64,000 nt of DNA, taken from the NCBI GenBank assembly GCA_018907035.1, contig JACCIC010000005.1, positions 1-64,000 on the forward strand, given 5' to 3'. The translations under genes and the position numbers were made by a program. The notes below the pieces were generated by a model. That model saw only the letters and a list, made by a program, of their open reading frames with translations. It did not search any database and had not been told where the DNA came from. Source of the DNA: Sycobia sp. Sy_11. Its lineage: Eukaryota > Arthropoda > Insecta > Hymenoptera > Epichrysomallidae. This document shows positions 45,850 to 56,000 of the stretch, one piece after another (position 1 is the first letter of the stretch; each line of letters starts with the position of its first letter).

Positions 45850-47520
45850 AATAGTTCAATAACTTGTAAAAACTTACAGAAGGCCTATACCAAGACAAAT
45901 AAAAATTTTTCTTTTAGATAAACCAAGTTCGGATGGAATAAAATCAATTTAATTCAATATTAATAAAAATTTGTGAAATAATAAAGATATTAATATACAA
46001 GGTTTTCATATTATTCAGTTAAACAAAAATTATTCAACTTCCTAAAGATTAATAATGTTTGAATTTGTCTTGATATTTTTCCTCTTCACAGCACAAGTAT
46101 GATACCAATTATGTCAAACATATATCTCAAGCATTTCAATTTATATGAATATCGCTTTTATTCACATTTTACGCATATAGATAGGAGTACTACTCTCCGT
46201 AATTATGTTCATTTAAGATTCATACAAACAAAAAAATTCGAGTTCAAAAGTCCGTAGCGCAGAGATTTCATAGGAATGAACCGAAGGTGCATCAGTGTGA
46301 ATTCCAAATAATATTGTAAACGCAATCATGGTTGTAGAAATAAAATTCGTTTTTTCGATGAACAATAAGTTTTTAATGAGTTACTGTAAATAAAGACTGT
46401 TAATTATGATTATGACTGGTAATGGTTTCGTTACTGGTGACAAAATATAATTCGAATGATGGACTAACTTCGATATGATTTGTGAAAAAAAAAACTTATT
46501 TATCAAGTTGTCATGTATTAGTTATATACTTTGGGATGATTTAATTAGTTTGTATACTATTTTACGATAACAGTTTTTGATTTGTTAATCCATCAAAGAA
46601 TTATAAAAATTGGGCTCGTAATCAAGAATTCGATATTAATTATTTTAATATGCATAAAAAGTACATCATAGCCATCATAAAAAAATTAATATTATTTAAA
46701 TGCTAAAAAAAATTTTTTTTTTTTTTTTGATTTAATAAAGACACACAAGAAAAAAAACCTTCATAATTTATCGTGACGTCTCTAATTAATTAGGACATTA
46801 ATTCTAACTAAGACTATCTATTATTATAAATTTAATACTACAACCACTAACATATTTGACAGGCCTGTAATCAAACACCAAGAGAATCAATGCTCGCCCT
46901 GAATACTTAATAATATTTTTAAGAGGATACTATTAGATCTGCTATACTAGTAACCGCATTCACATAAATTCTCATTCGCATCACTTAACCTACGCTTACA
47001 TAAAATGTCATTCGCGCATCACTCCACTTGAGTATTTAACTTATTAATGCCACTAGTTTCTCATTCCCTTTTCTTCCATCACCTATTATTTCTATTATGT
47101 CTATTACCTTCTATTATTTCTTATTAACTATCTTATTCTGTTATCTCTGATTATCTTCTATTATTTATTATTAACTATTTTATTTCTATTATCTCTATAT
47201 CTTCTATTATCTCTTACTTTATTATTATCTATTATTTCTATTATCTTCTATTATATCTCTTCTTTCTTATGTCATCTTTACTTTCACTTTGTCCTGTTCA
47301 TCTATTAAATTTATCGTTATCTTATCATCATTCGTTATTATCAGTATTACCTTTAATTTATAATTATTCATTTTTTTGTCCTTTTTTTCATTCATTATTT
47401 GACTTAAATTTATCATTAAATTTTATTATCTTTTATGGTATCTCTTATTAATTTCCATTATTCTATTTTAATTTCTATTACCTTCTATGGTATCTCTTAT
47501 TAATTTCTATTATTCTATCG
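45850..47520. other. AT-rich DNA, ending in a TCTATTAT-rich degenerate repeat
   Basis: The part to about 47030 is featureless. From 47060 to 47515 the sequence is a degenerate array of TCTATTATT and TTATCTTC words. The phrase ACCTTCTATGGTATCTC also has a near copy (TTATGGTATCTC) about 50 bp apart. Confidence 0.45.
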
Positions 47521-47524
47521 AATA

Positions 47525-47650
47525 ACCTGTCGAGCACAAGGCGCGACGGCGCGCGCGAGCGCCTTAAGGTTTTCTTGTCCGCGGGATGGCGCGCGCGTCG
47601 TCGTTTTCTGGACAAGTCGGCGCAGGCGCCTTGTGACTCTTGTCACAACA
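47525..47650. other. Short GC-rich island with inverted ends
   Basis: About 120 bp of CG-rich sequence in AT-rich surroundings. ACAAGGCGC near 47535 is mirrored by GCGCCTTGT near 47627, and internal GGACAA/TTGTCC words could pair. A (TA)n tract follows directly. It may be a transposon scar or a structured RNA; there is no coding evidence. Confidence 0.35.
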
Positions 47651-47651
47651 C

Positions 47652-47698
<47 letters not shown>
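47652..47698. repeat. (TA)n microsatellite
   Basis: This TA tract has two CA interruptions at its left end. Confidence 0.95.
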
Positions 47699-47701
<3 letters not shown>

Positions 47702-48360
47702 TTCGTATATTTCCGTTTTTTCAATTAAATATTGTGAATATTTTAGTAGTCGTGCTAACTGAAATTCAAGTAAAATATTGGTATGCCAATAGCATATTTT
47801 TTAAGTGAATGCTGGATATTCTCTTTTTATTCAGAAGTGACGATGTATTATATATATAGTTTCAATGTCATTGGTAAAGAACCCTATTTTGCCATCATTT
47901 CTTTTGTTCAAACTAAAAAAACAGTCTCCTGTCACAATTCTGAAGTTAATATAACGTATAAAAACAAAAATATAATTTGTCGTCACAAAATATATTGAGT
48001 ATGATTTGGCACATATAACCATTTTTTAAGAGAAGAAGAAAGAAAGACAGAGAGGGAGATTTGCTCACGTAAGAGAAAATAAAATTTACAAAAATCAAAA
48101 GATATCCATAAAGTGTGAGAGTAGTGTCAGATTAACCTGACAAACAAAAAAGGTAATATCGACTAACATCACACCTTTTTTAGTATACGAATCCCAAAGT
48201 TGGATATGAACATTCGTTTGAGCTGACCTGGTATTAATAGTTTAAGCGGACTACTTTGAGTTGATATTTGTGATTCAAGATGCTTCCTAGTGGCCGCTGA
48301 TGAAACTGATTGTTAAAACCATTAACTGAATATATTGATGAAAGGAAAATGATTTTCAAT

Positions 48361-48500
48361 AAAAAACATAGCCTATGTCCTTCCCAAGATAATATAGAAT
48401 CTGTATGTTAAATTTCAGAACAATCGGTTCAGTAGTTTTTTCGGTTATCGTGTACAAACAAAAACACGTTTTGTCTTTATAAATTAGTATGAGTAGGATA
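48361..48500 (+). mobile_element. 3' tail of an RTE-like non-LTR element
   Basis: The phrases CAATCGGTTCAGTAGTTTT, TCGTGTACAAACAAAAACAC and GTCTTTATAAATTAGTATGA in this order are the usual 3' end of a widespread family of insect non-LTR (RTE-type) retrotransposons, whose 3' end carries the short ATTAGTATGA signature. No coding part is present, as expected for a strongly 5'-truncated copy. Confidence 0.5.
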
Positions 48501-48635
48501 TGATTATATTAGGTACTGAAGATTTATAAATAGTATTCAAAATTATTTAAATATCGGAGATCTTAAATATAATATAATCTTTAATTTTATTTTGAGCAGT
48601 ATCGCTCCTTTGTTAGTTTTAGTTCGTACATTCCC

Positions 48636-48782
48636 ATGGTGAAAATCGAAGCCGACATTTCAAGGCGCCATAAAGTCGCCGAATTATATTTTAAGGGTCA
48701 GTTTGTAATCAGATTCCCATACGTTCTGTGTAGTATATGTCAACGCTTACTTCGAGAGCGAGGGCGCGCATCTCAAGCATAG
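48636..48782 (+). CDS. Candidate small ORF (48 aa), unidentified
   Basis: The ORF starts MVKIEADISRRHKVAELYF and ends with a basic tail after CSIC. It has ordinary codon use in a mildly GC-enriched patch. No family is recognised. It lies between an RTE-like tail and a Tc1/mariner relic and may be transposon-derived. Confidence 0.2.
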   Translation: MVKIEADISRRHKVAELYFKGQFVIRFPYVLCSICQRLLRERGRASQA

Positions 48783-48920
48783 GGATTTTGTATACGTATT
48801 AGAAAATGCAGCACACAGTTAAAAAAAAAAATTTCTTTTTCTTAATGAATAGTGTCATTGTTTAGCCACTTGTAGTTGTAATTTAAGTTATTTGTATTTT
48901 TATTATTAATTTTTAATATC

Positions 48921-49620
48921 CAAAACGTCTCACAACGTAACAATATCTTCAGAGTTTTGTGCATTTAAATTACCATCAATGAAAAAGGTCCTATGATGCT
49001 ATTGTTGAGAATCCCAGCCCAAACATTTAATTTTGCTGGATATTGTGATTTGTCTTCTCTAGTGCAATGAGGATTATTATCTGACCAATATCTGCAGTTA
49101 TGCTTATCTAAGGTTCCATCAAGTTGAAAAGTCACATCATCTGAGAATGCTATATTGTATGAAAATTTAGGATTTTCAATTATACTTTCCATCATGTCTT
49201 CACAAAATTCAACATGACGATCGAAATCATCTTAATTTAACTTATGAACCAGATTAACTGTAAATGGATGGAATTTGGCTATTTTAAATATGTTATGTAC
49301 TAACGATATGCTAACGTCATTTCCGTGACTAACCCTACGAATAGAATTATGTTGAGCCTTGATGATTGATAGCATAACGTTCAATGAAGTCTCTTCATTT
49401 GATGCTGAATTTGCTTGCTTGGTCTACTTAGATCATTGATAATACCGTGATCATTAAACTTTGTAATGGTTCTTGACACCGTTGAAAATGATATTGGAGT
49501 TCTAGCAACTCTAAAAGTTGCATTGAAAAGATTAATTACTCCCCTAATAGATCGTACCATTTCGCGCTAACCTCTCATCGTAAGTGATGATGAATATTCT
49601 GTAAGTCTATTCATTTTGAT
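48921..49620 (-). pseudogene. Tc1/mariner (IS630-type) transposase, broken
   Basis: From about 49617 the minus strand reads MNRLTEYSSSLTMRG, then helix-turn-helix-like sequence (RVARTPISFSTVSRTITKF), VSHGNDVSISLVHNIFK and FHPFTVNLVHKLN. The catalytic-core start FSDDVTFQLDGTLDKHNCRYW and YPAKLNVWAGILNNSIIGPF follow. The Asp in FSDDVTF is the first catalytic residue of the DDE/D family. Several stops (after TMRG, after KRLH, after HKLN) and a frameshift after GPF interrupt it, and the last third with the remaining acidic residues is missing. Confidence 0.75.
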
Positions 49621-50021
49621 TAATCTAACAAATTAAACCTTACCCAAACGTTGATCACAGTGATCAAGATTTCAACAATTAATTTTAACACGATCAAGTG
49701 TAAAAACTATCCGATCCTGTTATCACAATGAAGAGCGTAAACTTAGAACGGAGAAAAAATTAAAATAGTAATTTAGTTTGAAATTCTACTGTTTATTTAC
49801 TGATTAATGGTATTTTAAATTAATAAAAATATTTTGTATACAAAAAATGATATTTTTTACTTTTTTATTAATTTTTTATGAATTCAAGATTTGCATGTTG
49901 CGCTATTTTTATTTTTTTGTTTATTTTTAGTTTTAGTTTATAAGGCAAGGGGGCTCACGCTAATTAAGCACTCCAAAGGGAACAGATTTTACTACGTCCA
50001 CGTCGTTGTTCCTGGGTTATG

Positions 50022-50472
50022 CTAAAAGTAAATAAGAAAATTCAAAGTAAAATGTCCTTGAAGGACATCGTCAAGGCCGTGCAGAGCGTCACCGTTGCAT
50101 GCACCTTGATAAAGATAATAGCTTCCGTGGTACAAAAATTGAGAATTTCCTATGCCAAGGGTTTCTAGACCTTGTTCAAGCTTAAATGACCTTGTGTGAC
50201 CATTAAGGTCATCCATGACCCATGACTTCAGCACATGTTTGGACGTAAAAGTTTCTGCTCTTTCGATTTCCGTTGTCAAAAATAGGGGTTCCCATTTGAA
50301 AATATAAAGTTCACCTTGAAATAACCTTGAAAGTCAAATCCAAGGTCAAAACCAAGGTTACTATCAAATTTCTTGATAAAAGTTACCTCTACATTTACCT
50401 TGACCTTGTCCAAAATCAGTTTACCTGGAAAATTATTAAGGTGTTCCGGAATTTTTTGGACACCCTGTATAT
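50022..50472 (-). repeat. Dispersed repeat with GGGTGTCC terminus, copy 2
   Basis: It is inverted relative to copy 1 at 5059. The outer end TTTTGGACACCCTGTATA is at about 50452-50470, and homology to copy 1 extends at least to 50131. AAGGTCA words recur at short intervals throughout. The minus-strand frames 50022-50279 and 50276-50491 correspond to this repeat rather than to a host gene. Confidence 0.75.
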
Positions 50473-50499
50473 CACTTACAGTTACGTACATAATTTCAG

Positions 50500-51559
50500 G
50501 ACAAACAATTATATGTATCTAGTTAGTAATTTATTGCAGCAACAAATTTTTTATTGGTTTCACTTGGAACTCTTCCAAAATTGGATTTTTTATTTACTTC
50601 CAGCAATATTTTTTACCCGTTGAAAATATTGCTGGAAATAACTATAAATTAATCTTGCAAAATGATTTGTATTATTATTTTAACAAATATAAATTTCGTG
50701 ATTAAAATAATTATGCATTCTCACCTGTTACAATATAATAACGCAAGAATTATATGCTTACAGCTATGTCCCCTACCAGCCTTACATGTACAATTCATGT
50801 TTATAACGGTAATACTTTTGTCATTCATTAATTAATAAATAAATTAAATATTTAATAATTAAATTAATAAACTGCCTAATGTTGTGTGTGGTTCTGAATT
50901 CAACGAAGTCATTTGAAAACAGAGAGAATATATGTTTATTTGTTCCGAAGTTGTTTCTATATATATATATATTAAATAATATACATTTATGATTATAAAC
51001 GATTTATTATATTATATTATATTACATCGTAGTAAATAATGCGATAGGAACAAAAAAAGAAAATCCATTGATTGCCTCCAACATTAAACATATAAATAAT
51101 ATAATAATATAAATCAAAAATTGAAAATTAAATTCTTGCTATTAAATGCTAAAATAAAATAAAATAAAAGTATAGAAGTTTTTTAACTTAGTTAAAAAAC
51201 TAAGTTTAAAAGTTATACGCTATCTAAATTATAACTACAGGATATAAGATTTACATTCTACAACATTTTACAATAGGATAGAATTTGAAGTTTTGTATTT
51301 TCTACAATATGCATTATCAATCAAAAAATGTATAAGTATTTTAAATTACTATACGTTATGACACGAGCTTAAACATATTTTTAAAAAATACGAGTTATCT
51401 ATTTAGATTTTAATGTTAACGTAGTTGACCAACCTATGTCTCTGATACTACATATTAAATATAATTCATAAATCACGTACATGATTCCTAGTTTCCTTCA
51501 CATTCAAACAGCATACTTCTCATTTATATTTATTTCAATCTACTCTATATTGATACTTT

Positions 51560-51625
<66 letters not shown>

Positions 51626-52130
51626 TAATATACATTTATGATTATAAACGATTTATTATATGTTCTTTAAAATATTATACTATAATTTTCAGAATAAAAT
51701 AAATTATTGCAATTACTCTATAATATACATAAGTAATTCAGATAATTTTTTTTTTAACAATTTCTTCAATAGATAATTTCATCATAAGTGAAGTTATGTC
51801 CACAATCACTGCAATATTATAAATAAACAAACAGAATAATTTCGTTATTAATTTATACAGAAAATGACTCTATGATTTAGATTAATCTTTGTGTTAAACT
51901 CGGATTACCAAGTCTATCTATGATATCATACCAATACTAGTAATCGAGCCATCGTAGGCGTCACGTATATGTTAATTAATTTATATTATTATTTATATTA
52001 TTATTATTAATTTCTCTGTATACAATAAATTTCAATACTTGTTTTTGTAAACAAAAATAATTCATTATGAAATATTGTTCGTAAACATTATCTAAATATA
52101 TTTAATTATAATCAGTTTTACTTTCAAATT
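50500..52130. other. AT-rich intergenic DNA with a 41-bp duplication
   Basis: A word beginning ATTAAATAATATACATTTAT and ending CGATTTATTATAT occurs at 50971-51011 and again at 51621-51661, each time just after a TA tract. I see no coding exon. Confidence 0.5.
51566..51621. repeat. (TA)n microsatellite
   Basis: This is a perfect TA tract. Confidence 0.97.
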
Positions 52131-52133
52131 TTC

Positions 52134-52221
52134 TTTCGTCTGCATGATAAACCTGGCATCGGAGTTGGATCTGAATTGCTTTTTGATACTCGTGCGCATA
52201 TTAGATGTTTTGGCTTAGCCT
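52134..52221 (-). CDS. Candidate terminal exon, unidentified gene
   Basis: After a TTACAG acceptor the minus strand encodes AKPKHLICARVSKSNSDPTP then MPGLSCRRKKI and TGA. The composition is protein-like and GC-richer than its surroundings. Upstream (52380-52480, minus) an open stretch contains ADDIYERLDDFRAPGS followed by a GTGCGC possible donor. I could not verify a joint or recognise a family. Confidence 0.3.
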
Positions 52222-52294
52222 CTGTAATGATATAAACGAAAACGACAACGTCGCATTGGACAAAAGCGTATAACTATATCTATATATATTTATT

Positions 52295-52365
52295 GCCTAC
52301 GTCACGAGCTGTGACGTAGGCAAATGCGCACATTAATTTATGCTGACGTAGCTGTGACGTCGCGT
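52295..52365. promoter_or_regulatory. Palindrome and cluster of CRE/ATF-type TGACG sites
   Basis: GCCTACGTCAC and GTGACGTAGGC form a perfect 11-bp inverted repeat around GAGCT (52295-52321). Within the next 45 bp come CTGACGTAG and TGTGACGTCGCG. Four TGACG-type half sites within 70 bp are typical of CREB/ATF-responsive promoters. It lies about 750 bp upstream of the fritz ATG and also ahead of the minus-strand candidate exon, so it could serve either direction. Confidence 0.5.
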
Positions 52366-53083
52366 TGGCGCGTTAGTGTAGCAGTTGAGCCTGCTGAGGG
52401 CGCACGCTCCCGGGCGCTCGAAAATCGTCGAGCCTTTCGTATATGTCATCGGCAATCTCTCCTTATTATCTCTGGTTCCATCAGGTTCCATATTATAAAT
52501 ATATTTAAATAGTATTTAGTTCAGAAATTGTTGTAAGAGGCGCTGTAACTTAAAATACAGATAACCTGTATAGGTTTTGAATAGACCCTTGTTACATGCC
52601 TGGGCAGGATCCGTAATAACCCGATAGTTACCCTGACTAATACCTGAAAATAATCTCAGATTACCTGCGATTATTTCTATGTTATTTCTATATTTTTTAT
52701 ATTTAATTTACCTCTCACGGGATAATTTTCATAACTTTCATGGTATGCCTACATGAGTAGTCCTTAGCCTCTCGTACACGCGATGAACTATTATAATATC
52801 TCTATGGTCACATCGGCGCTACTGCAGTGTGGAGCGTGGGCACACTAGGACGCACAATTCCCTGTAGGGAGTGCTAATTTCGACATTCCCAAAAATTTGC
52901 ACAATTTATCTATGCCTCGTACTTGTTCGTACTAATCGTACACGATTCGACACCTATGCCATATGTATAGAATTATAAAATGCATAATCTAACATAACCT
53001 TAAAAATAATCTTACTTTTTGTTCCAATGTTTGTATACAAATCGGATGACATTTAAGTATCTATATTTGCTTTAGTTTATAGA
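52366..53083. promoter_or_regulatory. 5' flank of fritz
   Basis: GC-rich to about 52440, then AT-rich. It contains CTCTCGTACACGCG and CACACTAGGACGCACAATTCC stretches and no clear TATA box. The frame at 52324-52512 is not supported as coding. Confidence 0.3.
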
Positions 53084-56000
53084 ATGTTCGTCTTATTAGG
53101 CGAATTAAATTTTTGGACTTTCGACAATGATGTTGATATAAAGGAAACAGATTTCGGTGCCTTTAGGTAGCATTATTATCATTATTAATGTTAATCTTTA
53201 TTTTCTTTCTACAGTAATTAAGATTCCATAATAAAAGCTCTTAATTAATTAAATTATTAAGTGATATTTCGAAATGAATCTATTAAATAAAATTAAATAA
53301 AAAGTTTTTAGAATGTAATTAAATTTAGTGGTGACAGTTTTATTAAATACTTTTGTATCCAATAAATATAATTTTTACAGCTATCATGATAAAAAAGTTG
53401 ACAATGTATATGAAGAAGGAAAAAGATCTTATGCTCAAAAACGGGGGCTAATTTATGTTCCACAGAATAAAAAAGGAAATAAATTTAAAGATTCAATTAA
53501 ATATTTAGAGGTATACAAATGACAATATTGTAGGGAAATAAAAAATTATTTATAATTAATTTATCTTTAGGAACAATTAAAAGATCATTCAGCGATATAT
53601 TGTCAATGGATTGATTATCGTACACTACAAATTATGCTTAGTTCTGGATTGCTTATATCCATACAAGTTGATTTATGCTCAGGTGATATACACAAAATTG
53701 TATTTGATAAATATTTAATTGGTAAATTGTCTGAGCGCTTATCTGATGGTAAAATTTACTGTTTATTTTTCATAATTAATTTTAATACAATTAATTTTAA
53801 TTTGAACATAATTATTATAGTTGTTATAACAAAAAATTACTTAATTTGTACATATAATGACACTCAAATTACCTTGGTCAATTTTCTGAAACAGAAAAAA
53901 AATGTATTTGATAAAATAAGCAGATTAGATCCAAAATTGTCCACGTTTGACATTTGTAGACCAAGTGGACGCAGATTAGAAAAAAAAATTGAACATAATA
54001 GAACAGAAGATTTAGTAAGTATTGTTATTGATCAAAAATAAAATAATATAATTTCAATAAATTTTATTATATGTCTAATAGATTTTAATATGGTGGAAAT
54101 CTGCTACGAATGAAGTTTATCCATGGAGTCCAACAGTAAAAGAACATGACCGTGCTAATGTTCACCTTTACAGACTTACAGGGTATATAAATATGCTTAT
54201 AAAATACATGCATTTTTGATTCTACATTTTTTACTTGGTAGAACTTCTATTTTTTTCAATTGTTTTCTTTTTAAATAGTCCTTTTTAGCATCACTAAGTT
54301 CTTTTACCTTTTCTTTTTTATCTTTTCCACCCTTTTCATTTGATTTTGCTTTTAGACCTGTTATAAATTATTCTGTATTAAGATTTAATTTTTTCTTTTT
54401 TCTCTATAATTATTCCTTAAATTTACCTTCACATATAGCTGTATGTTTTTTTTTATGTGCATTCCAAAAACGTTTTTTATATTCAGTAGATTTAGAAAGC
54501 TTTTCAGCAGTAGCCCTATCTATTTTTAAAGGTAATTCCCAAGTTCCCTAATAAAATCATTTTTTATTAAAAAAAACATAAAATTTTTGTTCTCTACATA
54601 AAAATTGAACTTACTTTAAAATTTCCCCAAGGATTGCTTCTTTTCATAGAAGCAAATAATCGTCCATTTTTGTGAGCTTCAAATTGTGTTGTTGTACAAT
54701 GTCTAGTAGGCCACTGAGGATACCACTTTGGTACTTCCCAATTTTGTAGTCTTTTAGCTGTAAATGTTTCTTCAAGCCAATGTGCATGCCAATGTTGTGA
54801 CATTTTGTTAATTTTATCTATTGAGTTGTGTAGTTCTAAAAATATAAATAAAGAACTGAATTAGTTTGAACTGTGGTTTGAACTGTACAGAGTATGTACC
54901 AAAATTTTGGTTAGATAACTGTTTATTTATTTCCATGGATACTATAAGTACATATCATAAGGTAATTATAGTTATTATATAATCTTAAGTAGTATTTATT
55001 TTAATTTTAGTACAAAGTTAGAGTTGCTGTGCTACCTCCAAACAGAATTCGATCCTTTATGTATAAGTTTTAATACTAATTATGATAATGTGATTCATTC
55101 TTTAGAGCAGAAAGTTTCTCGTAAAGTGAGCATAATTTTTATTCTAATATAAATTATCTTCAATTATATATTTATTCATTTCATAGAATAATTTTAAATA
55201 AATAACTAAATTTTAGGGTGAAGTTACAGTTGAATGGAGAACATATGAAGTATCTCAAACTGACAAGTTACAAAGGATAGCAGTAGTTTCAGTACCATTA
55301 CCAACTCATACAAGTTGCATAAAGTTTTCACCAAATCAAGAAATACTGTTACTATGTTGTATTGATGGTACCATAATATTACATCATCAATCTAAAGGTA
55401 TTAATAACAGTATAAAAGCAGCTTTTGTAAGTAAATTTTTTTAATCCCTTATTTTAATAATATTCAATATGTGCATTTAGATAACATTGTTGGTAAATTT
55501 CTAGATACCTACTTTAGCTAGTTGGCACGGTGATGGGAATATATTCACAATTGGTAATGAACGAGGACAAGTGCAACATTTTGATATTGCCTTAACATGT
55601 ATTAAAAGTCAAATGCTCAGTGAAGATATTACATCTGCAAATATTGTTGATTTATCATCATATTTTAGGTAATTAACTTAGTAATTTTTAATATTATTTA
55701 TGCTTAGTTATTTTGAAAAATATTTTAATTTTGCATACAAAAGAACTCAACCTGCACTTGTGAGATTAGAATGGAATAAAAAAAGTGAACCAAATGCCTT
55801 TGTTGAGTATTATAATCACGGGGATTCTCTTTTTCTATTATTATTTGAAAGGTATAATATTATATTGATATATCATGTGTACTATTGTAAATTATTCTAG
55901 CTAATGCCATTTATTAATTTCCTTTTAGAGGCCCTATTGCAATTATTAGAGTAGTAGAGGGAGAAAATTTTGCTGGAGATGTCTTAGTACAGAGGTATTT

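Noticed and set aside
53634..54041. 135-codon single-exon ORF
   Set aside because: It reads through fritz intron 3. Phase-matched splicing of 53571-53748 to 53821-54014 explains the conserved parts.
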